From contig DYKS01000013.1 of the NCBI GenBank assembly GCA_020722485.1, positions 1 through 13,884 on the forward strand: 13,884 bases of DNA. Direction: 5' to 3'. Position 1 is the stretch's first letter. Every line of letters starts with the position of its first letter. A program made the translations under genes and the position numbers. Origin of the DNA: Candidatus Elulimicrobium sp. (GTDB lineage Bacteria; Patescibacteriota; Minisyncoccia; Moranbacterales; UBA9337). A model generated the notes under the pieces. That model made no database searches. It was not told the DNA's origin and worked only from the letters and a program-made list of their open reading frames with translations. This document shows positions 5,932-13,382 of the stretch, piece by piece.

Positions 5932-8550
5932 TTAAACAAAAACCAATTTTGCGTTTTTCACCTCCAATTTGATACGACGAATTTTGGTTAGTTTTTCTTT
6001 TAAAATCAACATCGCCAATGGATTAAGAATTTCATTCTGGATTACTCGTTTAAGCGGGCGAGCGCCGTAAATCAAATCATATCCTTTGCGAATAAGATAT
6101 TTTTTTGCTTCGGAAGAAACGGCGAGAAAAATTCCTTTGTTTTCCAGTCTTTCTTGTAATTTTTTTATTTGCAACTGAACAATTTCTTCCAACATTCGAC
6201 GATTTATCGGATGAAAAATAACAATTTCATCCAAACGATTGAGAAATTCCGGCTTGAAATTTTCTCGGATGTTTTCCATTACTTTTTTTCTTAGATCTTC
6301 TTCGTTAATTTGTTCCTGTTTCTTATTTCTCTTTTCTTTGAAACCAAGTTCGTGTAAACTATGAATTATTTCTGATCCCAAATTAGATGTCATTATGATC
6401 ACGGTGTTTTTAAAATTAACCATTCTTCCTTTGGCATCAGTTAATCGACCGTCATCTAAAATTTGCAGCAAAATATTAAAAACGCGCGGATGAGCTTTTT
6501 CAATTTCATCTAAAAGAACGACGCTGTAAGGACGACGACGAATTATTTCCGTCAATTGTCCGCCTTCTTCGTAACCTACATAACCGGGTGGCGAACCAAT
6601 AATTTTAGAAACGGAATGCGCTTCCATATATTCACTCATATCCAAACGAACAATCGCTTTCTCGTCATTGAATAAAAATTCCGTCAATGTTTTTGCCAAT
6701 TCCGTTTTCCCCACTCCAGTCGGTCCTAAAAACATAAATGATCCGATGGGTCGATTCTCTTCGGAAATTCCCGAGCGGGAACGACGAATAGCATTAGAAA
6801 CCGCCGCGATTGCCTCCTCTTGACCGATAACTCTTTTTTTTAATTCATTCTCCATCTGCGCCAGTTTTTCCGCTTCGCTTTCGAGCATCTTGGAAACCGG
6901 CACTCCGGTCCAACGTGAAACCACTTTAGCAATATCTTCCTCTGTCACTTCTTCTTTTAGAATTGCTCCTTTCTTTCGCATTTGCGTCAATTTTTTTTCT
7001 TCTTGAGAAATTTTTTTTAAAATTTCTGGAATTTTTCCAAAACGAATTTCCGCCACTTTCTCCAAATCCCCTTTCCTTTCCATAATTTCCGCTTCCGATT
7101 TTAATCTGTCAATTTCTTCCTTGTGTTTTCGAGAAATCGTAATTAAATCTTTTTCCGATTTCCATTGCAAATTGAGTTTTTGCGATTTTTCTTTCAAATC
7201 GGCTAACTCCCGATTGATAGCTTTGATTTTTTCTTTATTTTTTCCATTTTTTTCTTTTTCTAACGCCTTCTTTTCAATTTCTAAACGAAGAATATTTCTT
7301 TGCATTTGATCAATTTCCGCCGGTCGAGAATCTATTTCAATTCTCAACATAGAAGCGGCCTCATCAATAAGATCCACCGCTTTGTCCGGCAAAAAACGAT
7401 CACTGATATAACGCTGAGAAAGATTGACGGCCGCTTGTAAAGCGTCATCGGTAATTTTTACTCCGTGGTGCAATTCGTATTTCTCCTTAATACCGCGTAA
7501 AATTGCCAACGCGTCTTCGGCGCTTGGTTCATTGACCATCACCGGTTGAAATCGACGTTCCAACGCGGCATCTTTCTCAATATACCTCTGATATTCTTTC
7601 AAAGTAGTAGCGCCAATAGCGCGTATTTTTCCGCGCGCCAAAGCGGGCTTTAACATATTGGAAGCATCCAACGCGCCTTCAATTGCGCCCGCGCCTACCA
7701 AAGTATGCAATTCATCTATAAAAACAATATATTTCCCGGCAGAATCTTCCACTTCTTTTAATACCGCTTTCAATCGTTCTTCAAATTCTCCCCGAAACTT
7801 GCTACCCGCTAAAAGAGAACCCAAATCCAAATTAATAATTTCTTTGTCTTTCAAACTTTCCGGAATATCGCCAGAAACAATTCTTTGCGCCAATCCTTCC
7901 ACGATGGCTGTTTTTCCCGTTCCCGCCTCGCCAATAAGAACTGGATTATTTTTAGTGCGCCGACTCAAAATCTGCGTTAAGCGACGAATTTCTTGATCAC
8001 GACCAATAACAGGATCAAATTTTTCCGCGCGCGCCATTTCGGTAAAATTGATTGTGTATTTTTCCAATGCTTGAAATTTCCCTTCAGGAAAAGGGCTATC
8101 TACCTTCTGGCTGCCTCTTACCTGAGAAAGAATTTTTAAAACTTCATCATAAGTAATATTTTCTTTTCTTAAAATTTCTCCCGCTGGATTAGGAACCACC
8201 AATAAAGCTAAAAACAAATGTTCGGTGGAAACAAATTCATCTTTCATTTTCATCATTTCTTTTTCTGCGGTTTCTAAAACCATTCCCAGAAAATGAGAAA
8301 CGAAAATTTGTCCGATAGCGCCCTGTTTTTCTTGCGGATACTTCACTATTTCTTTTTCCGTCTCTGCTTGTAAACGAAAAAGATCGGCGCCTATTTTACG
8401 TATAACCGTCGGCACAATAGAGTCTTCTTGGGAAAGCAAAGCTAAAAGCAAATGAGCCGCGTCAACTTGCTTTTGTCTTCTCGCCATAGCTAGTTCTTGC
8501 GCTTTTCGCAGAGCTTCTTGGCTTTTTTGAGTGAATTTTGATATATCCAT
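5932..8550 (-). CDS. clpB: ClpB protein disaggregase
   Basis: 872 residues, the normal length for ClpB (E. coli 857). This cytoplasmic hexameric AAA+ unfoldase extracts proteins from aggregates together with DnaK. In order: two Clp_N repeats (about 1-145), AAA1 with Walker A GEAGTGKT (207-214) and Walker B VFIDE (276-280), the coiled-coil M-domain (about 408-525) that separates ClpB from ClpA and ClpC, and AAA2 with Walker A GPTGVGKT (609-616), pore loop GYVG (656-659) and Walker B LLDE (679-682). The AAA1 pore loop is KFRG where KYRG is usual. No LGF/IGF-type ClpP-binding loop was noted. It is first gene of a three-gene cluster. No CIRCE element and no Shine-Dalgarno site are visible upstream. 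Confidence 0.97.
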   Translation of the reverse strand: MDISKFTQKSQEALRKAQELAMARRQKQVDAAHLLLALLSQEDSIVPTVIRKIGADLFRLQAETEKEIVKYPQEKQGAIGQIFVSHFLGMVLETAEKEMMKMKDEFVSTEHLFLALLVVPNPAGEILRKENITYDEVLKILSQVRGSQKVDSPFPEGKFQALEKYTINFTEMARAEKFDPVIGRDQEIRRLTQILSRRTKNNPVLIGEAGTGKTAIVEGLAQRIVSGDIPESLKDKEIINLDLGSLLAGSKFRGEFEERLKAVLKEVEDSAGKYIVFIDELHTLVGAGAIEGALDASNMLKPALARGKIRAIGATTLKEYQRYIEKDAALERRFQPVMVNEPSAEDALAILRGIKEKYELHHGVKITDDALQAAVNLSQRYISDRFLPDKAVDLIDEAASMLRIEIDSRPAEIDQMQRNILRLEIEKKALEKEKNGKNKEKIKAINRELADLKEKSQKLNLQWKSEKDLITISRKHKEEIDRLKSEAEIMERKGDLEKVAEIRFGKIPEILKKISQEEKKLTQMRKKGAILKEEVTEEDIAKVVSRWTGVPVSKMLESEAEKLAQMENELKKRVIGQEEAIAAVSNAIRRSRSGISEENRPIGSFMFLGPTGVGKTELAKTLTEFLFNDEKAIVRLDMSEYMEAHSVSKIIGSPPGYVGYEEGGQLTEIIRRRPYSVVLLDEIEKAHPRVFNILLQILDDGRLTDAKGRMVNFKNTVIIMTSNLGSEIIHSLHELGFKEKRNKKQEQINEEDLRKKVMENIRENFKPEFLNRLDEIVIFHPINRRMLEEIVQLQIKKLQERLENKGIFLAVSSEAKKYLIRKGYDLIYGARPLKRVIQNEILNPLAMLILKEKLTKIRRIKLEVKNAKLVFV

Positions 8551-8574
8551 AAGATTTGTAAATTTTTGGTATTA

Positions 8575-8580
8575 ATTATA
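8575..8580 (-). promoter_or_regulatory. Candidate -10 box of clpB
   Basis: A TATAAT on the minus strand 24 nt before the clpB ATG, between that start and the upstream terminator. No good -35 is seen at the usual distance and no heat-shock (CIRCE) repeat is present. The resulting 5' leader would be under 20 nt. Confidence 0.45.
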
Positions 8581-8613
8581 ATATTTTCTAACAATTTCAT
8601 TTTAACATAAAAT

Positions 8614-8652
8614 AAAAAATTAGCAATCCCACGCTGAGACTGCTAATTTTTT
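8614..8652 (-). terminator. Hairpin terminator after the coiled-coil gene
   Basis: A 12-bp perfect stem: AAAAAATTAGCA (8614-8625) pairs with TGCTAATTTTTT (8641-8652) around a 15-nt loop. The A/T ends give a U-run on both strands. It separates the 8736-10047 gene pair from the clpB cluster. Confidence 0.8.
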
Positions 8653-8735
8653 ATATTTTGAATTACGAAACTTTTGTTTTATTATCCCCGATTTTCTCTA
8701 TTGTCATTCCCGCGTTTCTTTTATTATTCACGCTT

Positions 8736-9707
8736 TTAAATTTCCGGTAATTCTTGCGTAGAAAAAGCGTTTTTTAACTGTTCGCGCGCGATTTGAGATT
8801 CTTCTTTGAAGGTTTCTATCGCTTGGTGAATAGCTTCATTTTTAATTTTAGCCAACTCTCTAACTGTTTCGCCTACACTGATAATTTCTTTTCTTTTAGA
8901 CTTAAATTCCATTAATTCCATTCGCAATTTATTCAATTCTTCTCGTAAAACGCCATAAATTTTTTCGGTATTTGTATCATCATTTGTATCATCCATAGAA
9001 CAATTTTTTTTCAGATTTTCTATGGCAACAGCGCGTTGAGAATTAAAATCGGTCACTAAATCATCTACTGCCGTTTGCCTTTCTTTAACCGCATTTCTTA
9101 CTCCCTCTCGAAAAGCGTTAATCGCCGCATCAATAGCAGATCTTCTCTTGACGATCGCTGCTTCCAATGTTTTTTGATATTCTTCCACCGCTTGTTTTTG
9201 TTCATCGGTTTTGGCTAAACTTAACAATTTTTGATAATACGCTTCTCTAGCAGCATCTTTTTCTTTGCGGTTTTCTTCCAATTTCTGATCGCGCTCTTGG
9301 TTCTTATTTTCCCATTCCATTAAGCGCGCTTCTTTCTTTTCTTTTACTTGAGATTTCTTTTCGCTTAAATCTGTCTTCATTTCTGAAAAAAATTCTTGCC
9401 AGCGATCACAAATTTTCTTTCTAATTTCTGCCATTTTTTCTTCTTTTTTCGCTTTCATTTCCGCAATTTTTTCCTCTTTATTTTCCATTAAATTTTCAGC
9501 TCGTTCTTCTTCTAACTTTACTATCTTTTCTGCCCGTTGTTTCGCCCGCACCCAAACATTTCCAGATTCTTCTTCAGATTCTTCTTCAGTATCTTTAGCA
9601 AAAACAATTAAGTTGTTTTGAATTATAAACAATCCTAATACCAACACCACTGCCAGCAAACCGACAAAAATTTTATATCTTTTCTTTTGAATTTTTATTT
9701 TATTCAT
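8736..9707 (-). CDS. Exported or membrane-anchored charged coiled-coil protein
   Basis: 323 residues. A basic start (MNKIKIQKKRYK) and a hydrophobic stretch (about 13-30) form a signal peptide or anchor. VFA-KD at 35-39 would suit signal peptidase cleavage. An acidic linker (TEEESEEESG) follows, then about 270 residues of almost continuous alpha-helical, Lys/Glu/Arg-rich sequence with heptad-like spacing. Only two cysteines appear in the exported part (KKICDRW, KKNCSMD), so a disulfide is possible. A short DDTNDDTN linker splits the coil. No enzymatic motif and no family was recognised. It is 19 bp downstream of the small membrane protein at 9727-10047, probably one operon. It may be an extracytoplasmic structural or adaptor protein; this is inference. 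Confidence 0.8.
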   Translation of the reverse strand: MNKIKIQKKRYKIFVGLLAVVLVLGLFIIQNNLIVFAKDTEEESEEESGNVWVRAKQRAEKIVKLEEERAENLMENKEEKIAEMKAKKEEKMAEIRKKICDRWQEFFSEMKTDLSEKKSQVKEKKEARLMEWENKNQERDQKLEENRKEKDAAREAYYQKLLSLAKTDEQKQAVEEYQKTLEAAIVKRRSAIDAAINAFREGVRNAVKERQTAVDDLVTDFNSQRAVAIENLKKNCSMDDTNDDTNTEKIYGVLREELNKLRMELMEFKSKRKEIISVGETVRELAKIKNEAIHQAIETFKEESQIAREQLKNAFSTQELPEI

Positions 9708-9726
9708 TTTTTTATTTGTTTAATGT

Positions 9727-10047
9727 TTAAAAAATTAAGTATTCTTCATCCAGCGCGTCAAAATCCGATTCATCATCAAAAATAGCCGCTTCCTCTTGAC
9801 TAATTTCCTCTGCTAATTCTTCTTCGGAAAAATCCAAATCTCCTTGCGTGTCAATACTAATCGGAGATTCGTTTTCCTTAACCTTTTCTAATTTTTCCGA
9901 AATATTTTTTTGCTCCGATGGAAATTGTATACTAGCATTATTTGAAATATCGCTGAAATCTTTATAAAATTCTCCGGAAACAATAATAATCGCTCCCGCC
10001 ACCAACAAAAAAACTCCCATCAGTATCCACGCGTAATATTTTTGCAT
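9727..10047 (-). CDS. Small membrane-anchored acidic protein
   Basis: 106 residues. One transmembrane segment (about 6-25, AWILMGVFLLVAGAIIIVSG) precedes a soluble tail of about 80 residues that becomes strongly acidic at the C-terminus (DFSEEELAEEISQEEAAIFDDESDFDALDE). A Lys-rich partner is an obvious possibility: the next gene encodes a highly charged coiled-coil protein with its own N-terminal anchor. No domain was recognised. A sigma70-type promoter lies directly upstream, with a leader of about 30 nt. No Shine-Dalgarno motif is visible. Confidence 0.75.
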   Translation of the reverse strand: MQKYYAWILMGVFLLVAGAIIIVSGEFYKDFSDISNNASIQFPSEQKNISEKLEKVKENESPISIDTQGDLDFSEEELAEEISQEEAAIFDDESDFDALDEEYLIF

Positions 10048-10084
10048 AGTTTTTGTTTTTAAATTAATTATTATTTTATTTTTT

Positions 10085-10112
10085 ATTATACATTAACTTA
10101 AAATTCAGTCAA
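10085..10112 (-). promoter_or_regulatory. Sigma70-type promoter of the 10047-8736 gene pair
   Basis: Minus-strand TTGACT (10107-10112), a 16-bp spacer and TATAAT (10085-10090). It would start transcription about 30 nt before the ATG at 10047. Confidence 0.72.
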
Positions 10113-10134
10113 AATCTAATTTAATTAAAATATT
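10113..10134. repeat. 22-nt intergenic repeat, copy 1
   Basis: Identical to 13815-13836, and followed in both places by a T-rich stretch and TGTCATT or GTCATT. The sequence is A/T-rich, but exact 22-nt identity at two sites plus the shared continuation suggests a dispersed repeat and not chance. This copy overlaps the stop codon of the doubtful ORF 10121-10366. Confidence 0.5.
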
Positions 10135-10366
10135 CTTTTTTTATTGTTTCTACTGTCATTCTCATTTTTTCCCCTATCACTCCCGCCCCCACTTTCACGA
10201 GAGTAAACTCCGACAGAAATTCAATCCTTCTTTCATTACAATAAAATTTTTTACCAAACTCCAAAAATTTATAAAATGACAATAATTTTTCTCCACTAAT
10301 GTTTTTAAAAAAAATTCCGAAATAAGATATAAAGAAAACTGTAAACAACACTAGGATTTCTTGCAT
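10121..10366 (-). CDS. Doubtful small ORF, hypothetical
   Basis: 81 residues, starting with a short hydrophobic run (MQEILVLFTVFFISYFGIFF) and continuing with a basic and mixed region. It lies 19 bp after smc on the same strand. An extended -10 box ends 5 nt before the ATG, so any transcript would be essentially leaderless. Against it: no recognisable family, and its last third overlaps sequence resembling a dispersed intergenic repeat found elsewhere in the window. It could be a real small membrane protein, a leaderless gene, or a chance ORF over repeat DNA. Confidence 0.35.
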   Translation of the reverse strand: MQEILVLFTVFFISYFGIFFKNISGEKLLSFYKFLEFGKKFYCNERRIEFLSEFTLVKVGAGVIGEKMRMTVETIKKEYFN

Positions 10367-10371
10367 ATTAT

Positions 10372-10380
10372 ATTATACCA
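10372..10380 (-). promoter_or_regulatory. Extended -10 promoter element downstream of smc
   Basis: TGGTATAAT on the minus strand, identical to the element at 13673-13681. There is no matching -35, as is usual for extended -10 promoters. Transcription would begin at about 10366, the A of the next ATG. Confidence 0.5.
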
Positions 10381-10385
10381 TACTT

Positions 10386-12680
10386 TTATTTTTTTATCTC
10401 TCCTTTCGTTCCCACCTGATCTAATTTAACTGAAAACACTTTAGATACTCCATCGCCACCCATCGTCACTCCATAAAGCAAAGCGGCCTGACGCATTATT
10501 TCTCTGTTATGAGTGATAGCGATAAATTGCGTATTGCCTGAAAGTTCTCGTAAAATTTTTCCTAAACGACGAGAATTAGCTTCGTCCAACGCCGCTTCCA
10601 CTTCATCCAAGAAAACAAAAGGCGGAGGATTATAAGCGATCATCGCGAAAAGAAAAGCGATAGAAACCAATGATCTTTCACCGCCAGAAAGAATGGATAA
10701 ATTAGAAATTTTTTTCCCGGGCGGGCAAACATAAATTTCAATTCCGTCTTCTTGTTTTTTCTCTCGCGTTTCTTTTTCCGCTTCTTCCTCCGGGTCTTCA
10801 TTTTCTTTGTTTTCACTTTCTTCGTTGCCTAATTTTACTTTAACCAATTCAGCTTTACCGCCGCCAAAAATCATTTTAAAATAATGCTCAAATTCATAAT
10901 TGATTTTCTGAAACGCTTTTTCAAAAACTTTTTTAATTTCTATATCCATTTCTTTGGCTATTTGACGCAAAGAAATAATAGCTTTTTCCAAATCCTCTGA
11001 TTCTTGGTTTAAAAAATTAAAACGATCGCTAGTTTCTTGGTATTCTTCCAGTACCAAAGGATCAATCGCGCCAATCTGTTCTTTTTCCAATTTCAATCGA
11101 TTAATTTCCCGCTCCAATTTCTCCCTTTCTATCGGCTGATTATCATAAACCAAATCCCGTGGCGACAAACCCAGCGCTTCTTTAATTTCACCAGTTAAAT
11201 CTTCTTCCCGCACTTCCACTTTCGCCAACCGCACTTTCGCCTCATTGAAACGATCTTTTAATATATTCGATTCTCTTTGCTTTTTTTGAAATTCTTTTTC
11301 TAATTGGAAAAATTTTTCGCGCGCGCGTCGTTCTTTTTCTATTTCTTCCTTGATTTTATTTTCCAAATTTTCAATTAGCGCCCGTAATTTTTCTCGTTGC
11401 TTTTCTTGATCTTTTTTTACTTGCGAAAAATTTTCAATTTCTTTTTTCAATTCGTTTTCTTCTTGGTTTTGTTCAGGACTTTTGCCGATTTTTCTTTTTC
11501 CTCGTCGAGTATTTTCGTAAAGCTCATACAATTCCAATTGAACCGCGCGAGAAAATTCTTTAATGTCTTGCAATTCTTCCATTTTTTCCGCTTTTTCCAA
11601 TCGTGTTATTAATTCTTCCTGATGCTGATGAATTTTTTTCAGCTCCATTTGTATATAATTTAAATCAACCGGTTCAGTTTGAATGGCTTGGCGAGCGAAT
11701 AATTTTTCTTTCAGAATTTCCATTTTTCCTTCCGCAAGCACTAACTCTCTTTCCACGCGATTTAAATTATCATAAGCCCGCGCGCGATCATTTTCTAATT
11801 TTTTACGTTCTGAAAAATCTCCCGTTTTCCGAGATTCCTCATTAAGCGCGTCAGAAACAATATCCAATTCCCGTTGAGCATTCATCATTAAACGTCCAGT
11901 CTCTTCTTTTTCAGTAGCAGAAATTTTCTTTTCTTTCTCAAAATTATGCCACAAATAAGCAAACAATTTAATCTGCTTCTCACGCAACTGATCAGCCACT
12001 ATTTTCCCTTTTTGAGCCTTTTCCGCTTGTCGTTTTAACATTTTTAAATGAGGTTCAATTTCTTTCATCAAACTACGCGTTTGCTCTAAATTATTTTTAG
12101 CCGTTTCCATTTTTTTTAACGCGCGTTCTTTTTTAATTTTATGTTGCTTTACGCCCGCCGCGTCTTCCAAAACACTACGCCGCTGTAAGGCTGTAGCGGA
12201 AAGAATAGCGTCTGTCATTCCTTGATTAACAACAGAGTAACTATCTTTGCCGATACCGGCTTTGGCGAGAAGATCAATTACATCTATTAAGCGAACATGA
12301 CTGCCATTGATAAGATATTCACTTTCTCCATCACGAAAAAGTTTGCGAGTTATAGAGACTTCTTTGAATTCTAAAGGAATTTTTTGATCATGATTGTCAA
12401 AAAGCAAAGAAACGCTCGCATAACTCAAACGAGATTTTTTATCACTGCCAGAAAAAATAATATCTTGCGCTTTCTTAGCACGCAAACTTTTCATTGATTG
12501 TTCACCCATTACCCACCGTACAGCATCGGCTACATTAGACTTGCCGGATCCATTAGGTCCGACGATAGCCGTAATGCCAGGATGAACAACAACATCAGAG
12601 TGTTTTGAATCGATAAATTCCAAAGAAATTTTCTGAGCAAAAGATTTAAAACCGATTATTTCCAGTTTTTTGAGATACAT
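10386..12680 (-). CDS. smc: SMC-family chromosome segregation ATPase lacking a hinge
   Basis: 764 residues from the ATG at 12680, against about 1,150-1,200 for typical bacterial SMC. The head is complete: MYLKKLEIIGFKSF start, Walker A GPNGSGKSN (41-49), signature ILSGGERSL (from 664), Walker B FVFLDEVEAALDEAN (688-702) and ITHNRE. Two helical arms (about 175-390 and 410-600) are joined by a short basic loop (RRGKRKIGKSPEQ, 392-404) where the roughly 150-residue globular hinge should be. No Rad50-type CxxC hook is present. An acidic insert (about 617-646) precedes the GIEIYVCPPGKK motif. The frame stays open to an ATG at 12752, but M12680 matches the family start. No Shine-Dalgarno motif precedes either ATG. 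The hinge-less form makes normal dimerisation uncertain. Confidence 0.88.
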   Translation of the reverse strand: MYLKKLEIIGFKSFAQKISLEFIDSKHSDVVVHPGITAIVGPNGSGKSNVADAVRWVMGEQSMKSLRAKKAQDIIFSGSDKKSRLSYASVSLLFDNHDQKIPLEFKEVSITRKLFRDGESEYLINGSHVRLIDVIDLLAKAGIGKDSYSVVNQGMTDAILSATALQRRSVLEDAAGVKQHKIKKERALKKMETAKNNLEQTRSLMKEIEPHLKMLKRQAEKAQKGKIVADQLREKQIKLFAYLWHNFEKEKKISATEKEETGRLMMNAQRELDIVSDALNEESRKTGDFSERKKLENDRARAYDNLNRVERELVLAEGKMEILKEKLFARQAIQTEPVDLNYIQMELKKIHQHQEELITRLEKAEKMEELQDIKEFSRAVQLELYELYENTRRGKRKIGKSPEQNQEENELKKEIENFSQVKKDQEKQREKLRALIENLENKIKEEIEKERRAREKFFQLEKEFQKKQRESNILKDRFNEAKVRLAKVEVREEDLTGEIKEALGLSPRDLVYDNQPIEREKLEREINRLKLEKEQIGAIDPLVLEEYQETSDRFNFLNQESEDLEKAIISLRQIAKEMDIEIKKVFEKAFQKINYEFEHYFKMIFGGGKAELVKVKLGNEESENKENEDPEEEAEKETREKKQEDGIEIYVCPPGKKISNLSILSGGERSLVSIAFLFAMIAYNPPPFVFLDEVEAALDEANSRRLGKILRELSGNTQFIAITHNREIMRQAALLYGVTMGGDGVSKVFSVKLDQVGTKGEIKK

Positions 12681-12758
12681 ACAAATAAAAGATGAAAAAA
12701 TAAAACGCAAATCGCGCGCTGAAATTTCCGCAAAATTTCTGATATTTTCCATTTTACA

Positions 12759-12824
12759 CTAAAAATCGCCAAAAGAAAAATACCGCGCCAAAAAAATTTT
12801 GGATGTTTCTGTCTTTGCGGGCAT
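12759..12824 (-). CDS. 21-codon leader ORF with strong RBS, in frame with smc
   Basis: A short reading frame begins MPAKTETSKI, ends with the aromatic-rich FSFGDF and stops at TAG. It has one of the best ribosome-binding sites in the window (AAAGGAGATC, 12833-12842, 8 nt before the ATG). It is in the same frame as smc: after TAG come only two codons before the upstream ATG at 12752, and that frame continues into the SMC start at 12680. It may be a leader peptide that couples translation to smc, the 5' end of a longer smc frame split by an amber codon, or a separate micropeptide. No homologue is recognised. Confidence 0.4.
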   Translation of the reverse strand: MPAKTETSKIFLARYFSFGDF

Positions 12825-12917
12825 GGATGTTTGATCTCCTTTGGTTTTTTTATTTTTTAAATAACTAAAAACGCTTATTTTTTAATTAAAGTGTCCTCCT
12901 TATCTTTTTTGTATATC

Positions 12918-13105
12918 AAAAAAACAGAGAAAAAAGCAATGGTGGCATTTAAAAACAAAAAACTTTTCTCTGTGAACAAAAGAAAGTTTTCGCGAAAAAA
13001 ATTATTTAAATTTAAAGTTGTTTAGTTCCGAAAACACTAAATAGAAAAATATACCTGCCGCTTAATAATTCACACAGAGAAATTTTCAGATTTTGTAAAC
13101 GCCAC
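12918..13105 (-). ncRNA. Candidate attenuator-like leader RNA upstream of smc
   Basis: In the minus-strand transcript, three segments share one motif. Segment 1 (13082-13073) is TTTCTCTGTG, segment 2 (12974-12964) is CACAGAGAAAA, and segment 3 (12933-12924) is TTTTCTCTGT. Segment 2 can pair with 1 or with 3, not both. The 2:3 hairpin runs into seven T residues (12924-12918), like an intrinsic terminator. The 1:2 pairing is extended by GTGGCGTTTA (13105-13096) with TAAATGCCAC (12951-12942), including a G-U pair that exists only on this strand. No known riboswitch class was recognised, and no clear promoter was found upstream. Confidence 0.45.
13053..13071. repeat. 19-bp inverted repeat, left arm
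   Basis: Matches the reverse complement of 13357-13375 at 18 of 19 positions. The outer ends read ACCTG and CAGGT. Arms and spacer span 323 bp without a gene. No target-site duplication is visible at the outer edges. Confidence 0.6.
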
Positions 13106-13356
13106 ATTTAACATAAACTTTCCAATTTTGGTAAATTTTTTCCTTAAATTTTCTTGCCTATATATCTGTGCATCCATATTATTTTAAAAATTTCAAAAAA
13201 AATTTCCTCGAAATTGTGAAAAAATTTCGCTTGAAAGAGCATTTGGCGACACTCCCGTTATAATTTTTTAAACAATTTTTACAGTTTAACCTAAAACTAA
13301 AACAAGCCAAGAAAATTTTAACAAAATCTGACCAAGATTATGGAAATTGCGACAGG

Positions 13357-13375
13357 GAATTATTAAGCGACAGGT
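13357..13375. repeat. 19-bp inverted repeat, right arm
   Basis: Partner of 13053-13071. The word GCGACAGG also occurs just before it at 13349-13356 and again inside it at 13367-13374, a short local direct repeat. It lies just downstream of the small membrane-protein gene at 13383-13598. Confidence 0.6.
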
Positions 13376-13382
13376 CTGATAA

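Larger units (their letters stand above)
12825..13382. other. 558-bp region without a long gene upstream of smc
   Basis: No credible long ORF lies on either strand. The region holds an orphan AAGGAGGAC motif on the minus strand (12893-12901) with no start codon at a usable distance, a leader RNA candidate (12918-13105), an inverted-repeat pair (13053-13071 and 13357-13375) and a small hairpin (13209-13229). Signatures of tmRNA, RNase P RNA and SRP RNA were looked for by eye and not found. Confidence 0.7.

Noticed and set aside
7658..7996. Plus-strand ORF opposite clpB
   Set aside because: Composition follows the complementary ClpB codons; it lies over the conserved AAA1 region and has no independent support.
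10372..12752. ATG at 12752 as the preferred smc start
   Set aside because: It adds 24 residues with no family match, whereas the ATG at 12680 gives the classic MYLKKLEIIGFKSF start. The upstream start is kept only as an alternative.
12825..13382. Known structured RNAs (tmRNA, RNase P RNA, SRP RNA) or a replication origin
   Set aside because: The conserved cores of these RNAs were not found on either strand, and no cluster of DnaA boxes (TTATNCACA) is present.
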